Below are positions 23,840 to 41,146 of a stretch of 64,000 nt of DNA, piece by piece; position 1 is the stretch's first letter; each line of letters begins with the position of its first letter. The DNA lies in the NCBI RefSeq assembly GCF_017894365.1, contig NZ_CP059467.1, forward strand, positions 3,596,001 through 3,660,000. Reading direction: 5' to 3'. The position numbers and the translations under genes were made by a program. The notes beneath the pieces were generated by a model that saw only the letters and a list, made by a program, of their open reading frames with translations, was not told the origin of the DNA and did not search any database. This stretch comes from Aromatoleum bremense (lineage in GTDB: Bacteria; Pseudomonadota; Gammaproteobacteria; Burkholderiales; Rhodocyclaceae).

Positions 23840-24538
23840 ATGGAAAAAAGTCGCATTCAAGCCCGAGCGAAGATCCTTGCGCTCGCCGCCGGCCTGGGGA
23901 TGGGGGCGGCGGCGTGCGACCGGGCGGACGAAGTTCCGCCGCCGAATCCGACCGACACCCGGAACGTTCCGGAGCCCGTGAACCCCGCGACCGTGCCGAG
24001 CCCGCCGCCGACCATGACTCCCCCGGCGGACGGGGTAGCCGGCAGCGCGGCAGGAACCGGGACGGCGCCTGGCGAGCCCACCGCCGGACCGATCGCCGGG
24101 GTCGACCGTTCGTTCATTTCCGAAGCCATGTCGCGCGGACTCGCCGAAATCGAGGCCAGCGGGCTGGCGGCGACGAAAGGGGCCGATCCGAAGGTGAAGT
24201 CCTTCGCCGAGAAGCTGCAGAAAGACCATATGGATGCCAACGAGAAGCTCAAGAGCCTCGCCACGAGCAAGGGCATGACGGTGAGCACGACGATCGATCC
24301 CGCGGTTCAGGGCAAGCTGGACGAGCTCGAGAAGCTGTCGGGCGCGGAGCTCGACCGCGCGTACCTGGAAAACTTCGGCGCCAGCGCGCACCGGGAGACG
24401 ATCACGCTGTTCGAGCGCCAGGCGCGGGACGGGCAGGATCCGGACCTGAAGGCGTTCGCCGAACAGACGCTGGGCGTGCTGCGCAGCCACCTCGAACTGG
24501 CGCAGCAGCTGCAGCCGGCCGGCACGGCGGCGCAATGA
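23840..24538 (+). CDS. DUF4142 lipoprotein
   Basis: The 232-residue protein has a lipoprotein-type signal (ILALAAGLGMGAAAC) and then a Pro-rich linker of about 65 residues. The DUF4142 helical domain starts near residue 88 (DRSFISEAMSRGLAEIEASGLAATKGADPKVKSFAEKLQKDH), a ferritin-like bundle with conserved His residues. The family occurs in periplasmic stress proteins of unknown activity. The SD ACAGGAGG is well placed. It stands first in the operon ahead of glgX. Confidence 0.85.
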   Translation: MEKSRIQARAKILALAAGLGMGAAACDRADEVPPPNPTDTRNVPEPVNPATVPSPPPTMTPPADGVAGSAAGTGTAPGEPTAGPIAGVDRSFISEAMSRGLAEIEASGLAATKGADPKVKSFAEKLQKDHMDANEKLKSLATSKGMTVSTTIDPAVQGKLDELEKLSGAELDRAYLENFGASAHRETITLFERQARDGQDPDLKAFAEQTLGVLRSHLELAQQLQPAGTAAQ

Positions 24539-24607
24539 GAACGGTGAGCGCGTCCCTGTCAGCGCTCGTCCCGCAGGGGCGATGAGCGGCACGCGGGGGG
24601 TGGCGCG

Positions 24608-26857
<2,250 letters not shown>

Positions 26858-26999
26858 GGTGCTGCAGGCGGGCTGTCTGCGCCGCATTCCGCACGAAGGG
26901 GGCGGCTTCCCGCACCATCTGGCCGGACGGCGCGGCTGCTCCCCAACTTTGGTGTCCGCGGCTCCCGGGCCGCGGGACGTGCTTGCGTGGAGGTGAATC

Positions 27000-28214
27000 A
27001 TGATTGCCGGCAAATCAGTGCTTGCGTTCGTTATGGCGGGTGGTGAGGGTAGCCGCCTGCACCCGCTGACGGCGGAGCGGTCGAAACCGTCGGTGCCTTT
27101 CAACGGACGCCACCGCATCGTCGATTTTGTGCTGTCGAACCTCGTCAACTCCGAGATCTATTCGATCTACCTGCTGGTGCAGTACAAGTCGCAATCGCTG
27201 ATCGAACACATCCGGCGCTCGTGGGTCATGAGTCCGCTGATTCCGCACCACTATGTCACGGTCGTGCCGCCGCAGATGCAGCACGGGCCGGAGTGGTTCC
27301 AGGGGACCGCGGACTCGGTGTACCAGAACCTGCACCTCATCGACCTGGTGAAGCCGGAACTCGTCGTGGTGTTCGGTGCGGACCATGTATACCGCATGGA
27401 TCTGCGCCAGATGATCGAATTCCACATCGCGACGCAGGCCGACGCGACGGTCGCGGCGCTCCCCGTGCCGCTCGAATACACGAGTTCGTTCGGCATCATC
27501 CGCACCGACAGCGCGGGGCGCATCCGCGATTTCCGCGAGAAGCCGGAATCGGCCGAGCCGATGCCCGGGCGGCCGGGCCACGCGCTGGCGTCGATGGGCA
27601 ACTACGTGTTTTCCGCCGATCTCCTCGTCGACGCGCTGATGCGCGCGCATTCGCGCGGCGGCCACGATTTCGGCAAGAACCTGCTGCCGGCGATGGCCGA
27701 GCGCAACCGCGTGATGGCGTACGACTTCACGACGAACCGCATGCGCGGCATCCGCGACTACGAGGAGCCGGCGTACTGGCGCGACGTCGGCACGATCGAT
27801 GCGTATTACGAGGCCAACTTCGACACCCTCGGCGAATTTCCGAAATTCTGCATGTCGAATCCGTACTGGCCGATCTACGCGAACCCCGACCAGACCGAGG
27901 CCGCCCAGGTCCATGACGGCCACATCGGTGGCGCGTCGCTCGGTGCCGGCGTCGTGATCCGCCGCGCGGTCATCGAGCGTTCGCTGCTGCGCCGCGAAGT
28001 CGTCGTCGAGGAGGGGGCGCAGATCGCCGACTCGATCATCATGGACCGCTCGGTCATCGGTCCGGGAGCGCGGATCCGCCGCGCGATCATCGACCAGCAC
28101 AACTTCGTTCCCTCGGGAATGAAGATCGGTTACGACCTGGAGGCCGACCGCCAGCGTTTCCACATCAGCGAATCCGGCGTCGTCGTCGTCGGCAAGGGAC
28201 AGCTCAAGCCATGA
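27000..28214 (+). CDS. glgC: Glucose-1-phosphate adenylyltransferase (ADP-glucose pyrophosphorylase)
   Basis: The 404-residue enzyme shows the nucleotidyltransferase start [28 protein letters not shown], the core [10 protein letters not shown], the substrate motif DFREKPE, and a left-handed beta-helix C-terminal part with hexapeptide repeats ([16 protein letters not shown] onward). It makes ADP-glucose for GlgA, the committed step of glycogen synthesis. GGAGG lies before ATG 27000. The 142 bases after glgX contain no promoter I can identify, so it is probably read through from upstream. The stop overlaps the treZ start as ATGA. Confidence 0.96.
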   Translation: MIAGKSVLAFVMAGGEGSRLHPLTAERSKPSVPFNGRHRIVDFVLSNLVNSEIYSIYLLVQYKSQSLIEHIRRSWVMSPLIPHHYVTVVPPQMQHGPEWFQGTADSVYQNLHLIDLVKPELVVVFGADHVYRMDLRQMIEFHIATQADATVAALPVPLEYTSSFGIIRTDSAGRIRDFREKPESAEPMPGRPGHALASMGNYVFSADLLVDALMRAHSRGGHDFGKNLLPAMAERNRVMAYDFTTNRMRGIRDYEEPAYWRDVGTIDAYYEANFDTLGEFPKFCMSNPYWPIYANPDQTEAAQVHDGHIGGASLGAGVVIRRAVIERSLLRREVVVEEGAQIADSIIMDRSVIGPGARIRRAIIDQHNFVPSGMKIGYDLEADRQRFHISESGVVVVGKGQLKP

Positions 28215-30181
28215 ACATGCATTACCGCGATGCCGGGGTCCCGGGTCGGGAATCGCCGGAACTGGAATACGGCGGCACCCGCCCGGGCGGGCCGTCGCAC
28301 CATGGACCGTCGCACCATGGGCCGTCGCACCACATGCACCGCATGCCGTTCGGGCCGGACCGCATCGACGAGCACGACGAGAGCGCCGGCTACCGCTTCC
28401 GCCTGTGGGCGCCGACGACCAAGCACGTCGAGCTGTGCCTCGTCACGCCGTCGGGAGCGAAACATTACGTTCCGTGCGCCAAGTCCGAAGGCTGGCACAG
28501 CTGCCGGGTGGGGGAGGCGCGGGCGGGCGATCTCTACATGTTCCGGCTCGACGGCCAGCTCGAAGTGCCGGACCCGGCGTCGCGCTTCAACCCGCAGGAC
28601 GTCCACGGCCCGAGCCTGCTCGTCGACCCGCGGCAGTTCAGGTGGGAGGACGGCGCCTGGCACGGGCGGGCGTGGCACGAGGCGGTGATCTACGAACTGC
28701 ACGTCGGCACCTTCACGCCCGAAGGGCGCTACGACGCCGCCGAGCGCAAGCTCCCGGAACTCGTGCGGCTCGGCGTCACCGCGATCGAGCTGATGCCGCT
28801 CGCGGATTTCCCCGGCAGCCGTGGCTGGGGCTACGACGGCGTGCTGCCGTTCGCGCCCGACGCGGCGTATGGCAGCCCCGACGAGCTGAAGCATTTCGTG
28901 CAGACGGCGCACGGCCTCGGCCTGATGGTGCTGCTCGACGTCGTCTATAACCATTTCGGCCCGGACGGCAATTATCTGCAGGTCTATACGCCGCAGTTCT
29001 TCACGACGGAACATGCCACGCCGTGGGGCGGCGCGATCGCGTTCGACGGCGTCGCGAGCGCGACGGTGCGCGAATTCTTCATCCACAACGCGCTGTACTG
29101 GCTCGAGGAGTATCGCTTCGACGGCCTGCGGCTCGACGCGGTGCACAGCATCTTCGACGCGTCGCCCAGACACATCCTCGAGGAGCTGTCGATGTGGGTG
29201 CGTTCGCGCGCGGCCCGTCGCCAGCTCCACCTGGTCCTCGAACATGTCGACAACGAGGCGTCGCGGCTCGGCGCGCCGCAGTCGACAGGCACCTACGATG
29301 CGCAGTGGAATGACGACTTCCACCACGCCGCCCACGTGCTGCTGACCGGCGAGCGCGACGGCTATTACGCCGACTACGCGGACCGGCCGGTGCGCCACCT
29401 CGTGCGCTGCCTCGCCGAAGGCTTCGCCTACCAGGGCGAATTGTCGCCGTTCCACGACAGGCCCCGCGGCGAGCCCAGCGCCACGCTGCCGCCGACCGCG
29501 TTCGTCAATTTCCTGCAGAACCACGACCAGGTCGGCAACCGCGCGTTCGGCGAGCGGCTGGTGACGCTGGCGCCGCCCGACAGGCTGCGCGCGGTCGTCG
29601 CGCTGCAGTTGCTCGCCCCCTCGCCACCGCTGATGTTCATGGGCGAGGAGGCCGGGGCGACGACGCCTTTCCTGTACTTCTGCGACTACCAGGGTGAGCT
29701 GGCGACCGCGGTGCGGGAGGGCCGCAAGCGCGAGTTCGCGGGTTTCGAGCATTTTTCCGCGGTCGGCGAGGGCGGGCACGGGCACGGGCACGAAATCCCC
29801 GATCCGTGCGCCGAGGCGACGTTCCTCGCGAGCAAGCTCGACTGGACCGCGCGCGAAAGCGAAGCGGGGCAGCGATGGCTAAGCTTTTATCGGGAGTTCC
29901 TCGGATTGCGCCACGAGTTTGTCGTACCGCGCGTGCCGCAGATCGTCGCCGGAGCGTGCACGGCGACGATGCACGGCGACGAGGCGTTCGAAATCCGCTG
30001 GCCGTGCGCCGACGGCGGCGCGCTCGTGTTGCGCGCCAATCTCGCCAACGCGGCGGCGACGTTCGATCGCCTCGAAGTCGCCCCGTTCGCGTCGCTCGGG
30101 CCGGACGCGGACGAACCGCAGCAGCTCGCGCCGTGCTCGGTGCGGGCGTATGTCGTGCCGCCGGGCCGCGTGGGCACGTAG
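28211..30181 (+). CDS. treZ: Malto-oligosyltrehalose trehalohydrolase
   Basis: The 656-residue GH13 enzyme has the TreZ plan: an N-terminal beta domain ([17 protein letters not shown]), the barrel with [15 protein letters not shown], the nucleophile Asp in [13 protein letters not shown], the Glu in LVLEHVDNE, and [17 protein letters not shown], which is typical of TreZ. It releases trehalose from maltooligosyl-trehalose made by TreY, encoded next. An extra N-terminal tail of about 50 residues contains a His-rich repeat. Branching enzymes (GlgB) are related, but the NHDQVGNRA motif and the TreY neighbour favour TreZ. Confidence 0.92.
   Translation: MNMHYRDAGVPGRESPELEYGGTRPGGPSHHGPSHHGPSHHMHRMPFGPDRIDEHDESAGYRFRLWAPTTKHVELCLVTPSGAKHYVPCAKSEGWHSCRVGEARAGDLYMFRLDGQLEVPDPASRFNPQDVHGPSLLVDPRQFRWEDGAWHGRAWHEAVIYELHVGTFTPEGRYDAAERKLPELVRLGVTAIELMPLADFPGSRGWGYDGVLPFAPDAAYGSPDELKHFVQTAHGLGLMVLLDVVYNHFGPDGNYLQVYTPQFFTTEHATPWGGAIAFDGVASATVREFFIHNALYWLEEYRFDGLRLDAVHSIFDASPRHILEELSMWVRSRAARRQLHLVLEHVDNEASRLGAPQSTGTYDAQWNDDFHHAAHVLLTGERDGYYADYADRPVRHLVRCLAEGFAYQGELSPFHDRPRGEPSATLPPTAFVNFLQNHDQVGNRAFGERLVTLAPPDRLRAVVALQLLAPSPPLMFMGEEAGATTPFLYFCDYQGELATAVREGRKREFAGFEHFSAVGEGGHGHGHEIPDPCAEATFLASKLDWTARESEAGQRWLSFYREFLGLRHEFVVPRVPQIVAGACTATMHGDEAFEIRWPCADGGALVLRANLANAAATFDRLEVAPFASLGPDADEPQQLAPCSVRAYVVPPGRVGT
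28292..28333 (+). repeat. 15-base tandem repeat in the treZ leader region (Pro-Ser-His-His-Gly units)
   Basis: The unit CCGTCGCACCATGGR occurs at 28292 and 28307, with a partial third copy from 28322, and encodes [15 protein letters not shown]. Such repeats can change copy number by slippage without breaking the frame. Confidence 0.85.
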
Positions 30182-30238
30182 CTGGAAAGAGGCGCAGGAA
30201 GCAAGGCGCAGGAACCGGGCTGCAACAAGGGGGGGAAG

Positions 30239-35583
<5,345 letters not shown>

Positions 35584-35587
<4 letters not shown>

Positions 35588-37068
35588 ATGCCACCAGGAA
35601 AGCCGCCCGGCTCCGCGTGCTGTTCGCGACGCCCGAGTGCGCGCCGTGGGCCAAGACGGGCGGACTCGGCGACGTCAGCGCGAGCCTGCCGGCCGCGCTG
35701 GCCGCGCTCGGGCTCGACGTGTGCGTGCTGCTGCCGGGCTATCCGTCGGTGCGCGAGGCGGCGCGCAATGCGCGCAAGGTCGCGGACATCCGCGCCGAGC
35801 ACGGCCTGCCGTCCGCCCGCCTGCTGCGCGCCCGGCTGCCGAGCGGCGTGCCGGCGCTGGTGCTCGATTGTCCGTCGCTGTACCGCCGGGAAGGCGGCCC
35901 GTACCAGGACGGCGAGGGCGTCGACTACGCCGACAATGCGCTGCGCTTCGGCCTGCTGTCGCACGTCGCCGCGCGGCTGGCGAGCGCCGCGAGCCCGCTG
36001 GTGTGGCGCGCGGACATCCTGCACTGCAACGACTGGCCCACGGCTCTCGCGCCGGCGTACCTGAAGCTCGGCCTGCCGGGCGCCGCGCCGAGCCTCGTCG
36101 TCGTCCATAACCTCGCGTTCCAGGGGATCTTCCCGCTCGACGTCGCCGAGCGGCTCGGACTGCCGCCGGAGAGCCTTGCGCCCGAAGGCGTCGAGTACTG
36201 GGGCAAGCTGTCGTTCCTGAAGGCCGGCCTCTACTACGCCGACCGCATCGTCGCCGTCAGCCCGACCTACGCGCGCGAGATCCGCACCGAGGCGCACGGC
36301 TGCGGCCTGCAGGGGCTGCTCGAAACGCGCGCGAACCGCCTCGCCGGCATCCTCAACGGCATCGACGTGGATGCCTGGGATTCGCGCACCGATCCGTATC
36401 TCCACGCGAACTACGATGCGGACACGCTCGAAGACAAGGCGCCGAACAAGCGCGCACTGCAGGCCGAGTTGGGACTGGCGGCCGACGACGGCGCGCTGCT
36501 GCTCGGCATGATCAGCCGCCTGACCGACCAGAAGGGCATCGACCTGGTGCTCGATGCGCTGCCGGAATTGCTTGCGCGGCCGGTGCAGCTCGCGCTGCTC
36601 GGAGGCGGCGACGCGCGCTTCGAAGAGGCGTGGCGCGAACGCGCGGCCGCGACGCCGGAGCGCATCGCGGCGGTGATCGGCTTCGACGAGCGGCTCGCGC
36701 ACCGCATCGAGGCCGGCGCCGATGCGTTCGTGATGCCGTCGCGCTTCGAGCCGTGCGGGCTGAACCAGATGTACAGCCAGCGCTACGGCACGCCGCCGAT
36801 CGTGCGCGCGACGGGCGGGCTCGTCGACTCGGTCGGCGACTTCAGCATCGACAGCCTGCATCGCGGCGAAGCGTCCGGTTTCCTGTTCGCCGACGCGACG
36901 CCGGCGGCGCTGGTCGAGGCCGTCGACCGCGCGATGAAGGTGTTCGCCGACCGCGTGGCGTGGCGCACGCTGTGTCGCAACGGCATGGCGCGCGACTTCA
37001 GCTGGGGGGGCAGCGCCGGCCGATACGCGCGGCTTTACGTGGCGATGCGAGCAGCGGCGGCAGCCTGA
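35584..37068 (+). CDS. glgA: Glycogen synthase (ADP-glucose dependent)
   Basis: The 494-residue GT5 enzyme starts with VLFATPECAPWAKTGGLGDVSASLP, which contains the K-T-G-G-L ADP-glucose motif. It shows ADILHCNDWPTAL, the catalytic HNLAFQGIFP, ISRLTDQKGIDL, and the C-terminal SRFEPCGLNQMYSQRYGTPPIVRATGGLVD. It elongates alpha-1,4-glucan from ADP-glucose supplied by GlgC. It is the last gene of the operon; its 3' end meets the convergent glycosyltransferase remnant. No glgB is found in the window, so branching must be encoded elsewhere. Confidence 0.96.
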
Positions 37069-37258
37069 GCCGCGCGGCCCACGCGGCCTCGCGCGCCGGC
37101 GCCGCGGACGCGAGCAAGGTGATATGCCGGCCCGGTACGGATTCGCGCAAGGCCCGCAGCGCAGGGGTGGTCATCAGCGCGTCGCCGAGGTTGTCGAGCC
37201 GCACCGCGAGGATGCGTCGTGCCTCTTTCCAGCGCGCGGCCCGCGTCAGCGCGTTCAT
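36998..37258 (-). pseudogene. Glycosyltransferase family 9 (heptosyltransferase-like), N-terminal remnant
   Basis: The 86-codon frame begins MNALTRAARWKEARRILAV and continues RLDNLGDALMTTPALRALRE, the clear start of a GT9 enzyme. Similarity ends after about 60 residues. The remainder is read from the opposite strand of the glgA 3' end. A full GT9 protein is about 330 residues, so about 80% is lost. The start overlaps the stop of the HAD gene as ATGA, so this was once the next gene of that operon. Confidence 0.75.
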
Positions 37259-37893
37259 CCCGGCTCGTCCGTCTGCCACACCGTGAACCCGCTCTCGGGT
37301 TCCGCCGCGATGCTGTCGAGCACCTCGGCCGGCGTCCATTCGAGGATGCCGTCGACCGCTTCGGCGAGGCTCGATGCGACGAGGTCGGGCTCGCGCATCG
37401 GCCCGTGGCGCCATTCCGTTTCCGACCCGACCGCCAGCAGCACGGTGCGGCAACCGGCCCGTCGTCCGGCTTCGATGTCGTCGAGGATGTCGCCGATCAG
37501 CCACGAGCGCCGCAGGTCGAGGCGGTGGTCCTGCGCGGCCTGCAGCAGCAGGCCGGGTTCGGGCTTGCGGCATTCGCAGCGGCCGGCGAAGCGGTCGTCG
37601 GTGCCCTGCGGATGGTGGGGGCAGTGATAGATCGCGTCGAACACGACGCCGTACGGCGACAGCAGCGCGGCGATCGCGGCCCACACCGCTTCGAGCGCAT
37701 CGGGCTCGAACAGGCCGAACGCCACGCCCGGCTGGTTCGTCACCAGGATGAGGTGGTAGCCGTGGCGCTGGAGCCGTGCGAGCGCTTCGCCGGCGCCGTC
37801 GCGCAGGCGCACTTTGGCCGGATCGACGTTGTACGGCACGTCGTCGATCAGCGTGCCGTCCTTGTCGATGAAAACCGCAGCATTCAGGGCCAC
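37255..37893 (-). CDS. HAD-IIIA phosphatase, GmhB-like (heptose-bisphosphate phosphatase type)
   Basis: The 212-residue protein has the HAD motifs FIDKDGTLIDDVPYNVDP (nucleophile Asp and acid Asp), LVTNQPGVAFG (Thr), and CRKPEPGLLLQAA with WLIGDILDDIEAGRRAG. The Cys/His pattern CPHHPQGTDDRFAGRCECRKP is the zinc-binding loop of GmhB. Such enzymes remove phosphate from D-glycero-D-manno-heptose 1,7-bisphosphate in LPS core synthesis. The GTG start at 37893 has GGGAG upstream. It appears intact while both operon neighbours are broken, so its original role here may be lost. Confidence 0.85.
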   Translation of the reverse strand: MALNAAVFIDKDGTLIDDVPYNVDPAKVRLRDGAGEALARLQRHGYHLILVTNQPGVAFGLFEPDALEAVWAAIAALLSPYGVVFDAIYHCPHHPQGTDDRFAGRCECRKPEPGLLLQAAQDHRLDLRRSWLIGDILDDIEAGRRAGCRTVLLAVGSETEWRHGPMREPDLVASSLAEAVDGILEWTPAEVLDSIAAEPESGFTVWQTDEPG

Positions 37894-38201
37894 GATGTCT
37901 CCCCCATCGGCAGCTGCTGCGCATGCGCCGCATGCCGGCGCGGCCGAAATCCCGTGACCCCGTCGACGACGGTGTGCTTGATGCCGCCGACCTTTGAGCC
38001 TATCACCGGGCAGCTGCAGGCCATCGTTTCGAGCGGCGTGATGCCGAACGGCACGTCAGCGACGCCGACGGCGCCGATGTCGCGCTGCAGGATGGTGCGG
38101 AACATCGCGAAGATCGCCCAATACACGATCGTGCCGCGGATGAAGAGCTCGAGCGGCGAAACCGTCAGCCCAAACATTTCATTCCAGTCGATCGCCATCA
38201 T
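37884..38201 (-). pseudogene. Chimeric remnant: DUF421 N-terminus joined to a GT4 C-terminal piece
   Basis: The 105-codon frame starts after AGGAGGAGG. Residues 1 to about 50 (IDWNEMFGLTVSPLELFIRG with the first membrane helix, then FRTILQRDIGAVGVADV) look like the beginning of a DUF421 membrane protein. Residues 51 to about 86 (PFGITPLETMACSCPVIGSK and VGGIKHTVVDGVTGF) are the nucleotide-binding motif of a GT4 glycosyltransferase. The last 20 residues are random. A deletion has fused two unrelated genes in frame. The product is unlikely to work. Confidence 0.75.
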
Positions 38202-38398
38202 GGCCTCCTCCTGCGCACCGGCGACGCGCGTCTGCAGCCGTCGCCCTTTCACGCTCCGCTGCAATCCGCTTTCCCGGCGCGGGCGCTCCAACGGGCGACA
38301 GCTCGCAGGCAATTGACTGAAAAAATTACAACTTCCCGCGATGGGCGGAGGTTGGCGGGACTAGTATCAAGCTAGCGTCGTGCCACCACGGAGGAGAG

Positions 38399-39820
38399 AT
38401 GTCCAACGTATTGCTGGTCGATGACGACTCGGAAACCATAGGCTGGCTCAGCGAGTTCATCAAAGGCGAGGGCTATACCGTGGCCACCGCCGATTCGTTG
38501 CGCGCCGCGCGCATCCATCTCACCCGCTCGACCCCCGATGTCGTGCTCACCGACCTGATGCTTCCCGACGGGCTGGGGATCGAGCTCGTCGACGAGCTCG
38601 AATCGCGCGACACCACGGAAGTGGTCGTCATCACCGGGCACGCGAGCGTCGAGACCGCGATCGACGCGCTGCGCTCCGGCGCCACCGACTACCTCGTCAA
38701 GCCGGTCGACATCGAGCGCCTGCGCGGCATCCTGCAGCGGATCCCGAAAACGGAGCATTTCCGCCAGGAAATCGGCGAGCTGCGCAACGAACTGCGCAAG
38801 CTCGGACGCTTCGGCCACATCCTCGGCAGCTCCCCGCCGATGCACCGCCTGTACGACCAGCTATCGCGGGTCGCGCCGACCTCGGCCTCGGTGCTGCTGA
38901 TCGGCGAGAGCGGCACCGGCAAGGAAGTGGTTGCGCAGACCATCCACGACCTGAGCCGGCGCAAGCGCCACCCGTTCCTGCCGCTCAACTGCGGCGCGGT
39001 CTCGCCGCAGCTCGTCGAGAGCGAGCTGTTCGGACACGAGAAAGGCAGCTTCACCGGGGCCGACCGCCAGCACCACGGCTTTTTCGAACGAGCCAACCGC
39101 GGCACACTGTTCCTCGACGAAGTCACCGAGATGCGACCGGATCTCCAGGTCAAGCTGCTGCGCGTGCTCGAGACCGGCACGTTCATGCGGGTCGGCACGA
39201 ACGAACATATCGCGACCGACGTGCGGCTGATCGCCGCGACGAACCGCTCGCCCGAAAAAGCGGTCGCCGAGGGCCGCATGCGCGAAGACCTCTACCACCG
39301 CCTCAACGTGTTCCCGATCTACCTGCCGCCGTTGCGCGAACGCGGCACCGACCTGGAACTGCTTGCGGAACATTTCCTCGCCGAACTCAACGAGCAGGAG
39401 CAGACGAACAAGCGTTTCTCGCCTGCGGCGATCGCCGCGCTGTATGCGCACAACTGGCCGGGCAACGTGCGTGAGCTGAAGAACTACGTCCATCGCGCCT
39501 TCATCCTGGCCGACGACGTCATCGAGCCGGACCACGCGCCGGAGAATTTCCTGCAGAAGTCGCACAGCTCGGTGATCACGATCCGCGTCGGCACGCCGCT
39601 CGACGAAGTCAACCGGCGGGTCATGGAGGCCACGCTGATGGAATGCGGCAACGTCAAGCGCAAGGCGGCCGAGATGCTCGGCATCAGCCTCAAGACGCTC
39701 TACAACCGCCTCGCCGTCTATAACGCCGGCAAGGAGCTCTATGACGAAGAGGATGCCGAGGAGTTCGCAGGCGGGCCGGGCGACGACGAGGACCGCGTTT
39801 CGAACAACGGGGTCCAGTGA
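38399..39820 (+). CDS. NtrC-family sigma-54-dependent response regulator
   Basis: The 473-residue protein has three domains. The receiver domain (1-120) has the acidic pocket DDD at 8-10, phospho-acceptor Asp52, Thr in VVITGHAS and Lys in YLVKPVD. The AAA+ domain (about 140-370) has Walker A GESGTGKE and the sigma-54 contact loop GSFTGA (about 216-221), a Ser variant of GAFTGA, with the arginine finger region LYHRLNVFPI. A Fis-type helix-turn-helix (about 420-440) reads VKRKAAEMLGISLKTLYNRL. It should activate sigma-54 holoenzyme at distant sites. With rpoN and many -24/-12 promoters nearby, it is the obvious regional activator. Confidence 0.95.
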   Translation: MSNVLLVDDDSETIGWLSEFIKGEGYTVATADSLRAARIHLTRSTPDVVLTDLMLPDGLGIELVDELESRDTTEVVVITGHASVETAIDALRSGATDYLVKPVDIERLRGILQRIPKTEHFRQEIGELRNELRKLGRFGHILGSSPPMHRLYDQLSRVAPTSASVLLIGESGTGKEVVAQTIHDLSRRKRHPFLPLNCGAVSPQLVESELFGHEKGSFTGADRQHHGFFERANRGTLFLDEVTEMRPDLQVKLLRVLETGTFMRVGTNEHIATDVRLIAATNRSPEKAVAEGRMREDLYHRLNVFPIYLPPLRERGTDLELLAEHFLAELNEQEQTNKRFSPAAIAALYAHNWPGNVRELKNYVHRAFILADDVIEPDHAPENFLQKSHSSVITIRVGTPLDEVNRRVMEATLMECGNVKRKAAEMLGISLKTLYNRLAVYNAGKELYDEEDAEEFAGGPGDDEDRVSNNGVQ

Positions 39821-39849
39821 TGCCGCAGCGGCGGGGCGGGTTGCGTCGA

Positions 39850-39881
39850 TGTAAGTCTTACAGGCTGGCGTAAGTCTTACT
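39850..39881. promoter_or_regulatory. Tandem palindromes TGTAAGTCTTACA and CGTAAGTCTTACT
   Basis: Two 13-base palindromes with the same core lie 19 bases apart, about two helical turns, at 39850-39862 and 39869-39881, right after the NtrC-type gene. The arrangement is typical of an enhancer that holds two dimers. They match the single sites at 415-427 and 9847-9859. No correctly spaced -24/-12 site follows immediately; the nearest is at 40363-40378. Confidence 0.65.
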
Positions 39882-39979
39882 GGACATCCGCATTGCATTT
39901 CCTGCGGCGGGAGGCGTTTTTCCCCTGCATGGAATGTGCTTGCAGGAGAGAACATGCAAACTCCCCCGGAGGTGTGCCC

Positions 39980-40348
39980 ATGAGCAAGGAAAGCAGACGC
40001 GATCCATCCAGGCCCGGGCCGGCCGATCCACCGAACCCCCGTTATCCGGTCCCCGACGCCGAAGCCACGAACCTGGCCCGTCCCCCGGTCGCCGACGAGA
40101 TGTCGCTGCCGCATGAAAGGGACGAAGCGCCCGATCGGCCCGAGCCGCAGGGGAAACTCCCGCGCAAGGTGATCGAACAGGCGGCGCGTGATATCCGCCG
40201 CGGCCTGCGCGACACCACGGGGCGCGGTATTCCGTCGGACGTCCCGGGTCCGGGCGTGCCGCCCGAACGCTCGCCCGGTGCCGACGTGCCGCCCGATACG
40301 CCGGAGGCGACGAACCGCGACCCGCGCGACGACGAGCGCCGGCGATGA
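39980..40348 (+). CDS. Hypothetical disordered, Pro/Arg-rich protein
   Basis: The 122-residue protein is made almost entirely of Pro, Arg, Asp, Glu and Gly, with no hydrophobic core except one short amphipathic helix (LPRKVIEQAARDIRRGLRDTT). GGAGG lies before ATG 39980. No family recognised. It is probably intrinsically disordered. It is transcribed in the same direction as, and just ahead of, the DUF883 operon. Confidence 0.6.
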   Translation: MSKESRRDPSRPGPADPPNPRYPVPDAEATNLARPPVADEMSLPHERDEAPDRPEPQGKLPRKVIEQAARDIRRGLRDTTGRGIPSDVPGPGVPPERSPGADVPPDTPEATNRDPRDDERRR

Positions 40349-40362
40349 ACGTCATCCCGTCT

Positions 40363-40378
40363 GGGCACGCGGTTTGCG
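40363..40378 (+). promoter_or_regulatory. Sigma-54 promoter of the DUF883 operon
   Basis: GGGCACG-CGGT-TTGCG, one mismatch, GG-N10-GC spacing. The DUF883 start at 40446 is about 57 bases after the predicted transcription start. Confidence 0.8.
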
Positions 40379-40445
40379 CGGCGAGTGCGCCAGCGGCTTT
40401 GCCTCGGCAACGGGCTTTGACAGATCACTCAAAGGAGAACCCAGA

Positions 40446-40730
40446 ATGGAAAACACGACAACGGGTACGCAAGGCACGATGGCCGGAAGCGCGGAGAAGG
40501 GAGCGGAGAAAATAGAGCAGCTCTCGAGCACTGCCCACGAGGCGGTCAATCGTGTTGCCGGGGCTGCATCCTCGACGCTGCGGCACGCCGGGGAAAAAGG
40601 GCAGGAGTGGATCGCGGCGCAGGAGCATATGCTGGAGGGCGCACGCGAGTGCGTCAGGCGCCATCCGGTCGCGTCGGTGGTGATCGCGGTGGGAGTGGGG
40701 ATGCTGTTCAGCCGCTTCACGTCGCACTGA
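40446..40730 (+). CDS. DUF883 (ElaB/YqjD-type) membrane-anchored protein
   Basis: The 94-residue protein has an amphipathic helical region (EKIEQLSSTAHEAVNRVAGAASSTLRHAGEKGQEWIAAQEHMLEGARECVRRHP) and a C-terminal membrane helix SVVIAVGVGMLFSRF. Relatives such as YqjD tether ribosomes to the inner membrane in stationary phase. AAAGGAGA precedes the ATG. It begins a three-gene operon with the next two membrane proteins, the same order as yqjD-yqjE-yqjK in enterobacteria. Confidence 0.88.
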   Translation: MENTTTGTQGTMAGSAEKGAEKIEQLSSTAHEAVNRVAGAASSTLRHAGEKGQEWIAAQEHMLEGARECVRRHPVASVVIAVGVGMLFSRFTSH

Positions 40731-40756
40731 TCGCGTCCCACGAGCGGGAGTCGGTG

Positions 40757-41146
40757 ATGGCGGCGGGAACATACGAGACAGGCCCGGCAGACCCTTCGCT
40801 GCCGGGCCTGTTGCGTCGGGTCAAAAGTCTGGCCAAAGCGTACGCAGCGCTGGTCGTCGTCGACGCCCGCCACGCGGTGCACCAAGTCATCGAAGTGCTG
40901 TGCGTCGCGATCGTGGCGGCAGTGCTGGTGGTCACGGCGTGGCTCGCATTCGTCGTCGCCGTCGCCGGCTGGCTGCTCCAGGATGGCATCCCGTGGCCGG
41001 GGGTGCTGGCGTGCGCGGGACTGATCAACATCATCGCCGCCGCGCTCGCGGGCACCTGGCTGTGGCGTCAGCTCAAGCGCAATCCACCGCTCGCGGCGAC
41101 GTTGCGGCAGGTCGAGGGCGAGCCGCCGCGCGGAGACGGACAATGA
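40757..41146 (+). CDS. YqjE-like / phage-holin-family membrane protein
   Basis: The 129-residue protein has two strong membrane helices (EVLCVAIVAAVLVVTAWLAFVVAVAGWLL and VLACAGLINIIAAALAGTWLW) between a soluble start and a charged tail. This is the plan of the YqjE / Holin-X family. The ATG at 40757 has CGGGAG upstream; it follows DUF883 by 26 bases, and its stop overlaps the next start as ATGA. The function is unknown beyond its link with DUF883 proteins. Confidence 0.82.
   Translation: MAAGTYETGPADPSLPGLLRRVKSLAKAYAALVVVDARHAVHQVIEVLCVAIVAAVLVVTAWLAFVVAVAGWLLQDGIPWPGVLACAGLINIIAAALAGTWLWRQLKRNPPLAATLRQVEGEPPRGDGQ

Noticed and set aside
39882..39943. GG...TTGC pairs after the tandem palindromes as sigma-54 promoters
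   Set aside because: Spacings are 11 (39882-39896) and 9 (39931-39943) in place of 10.
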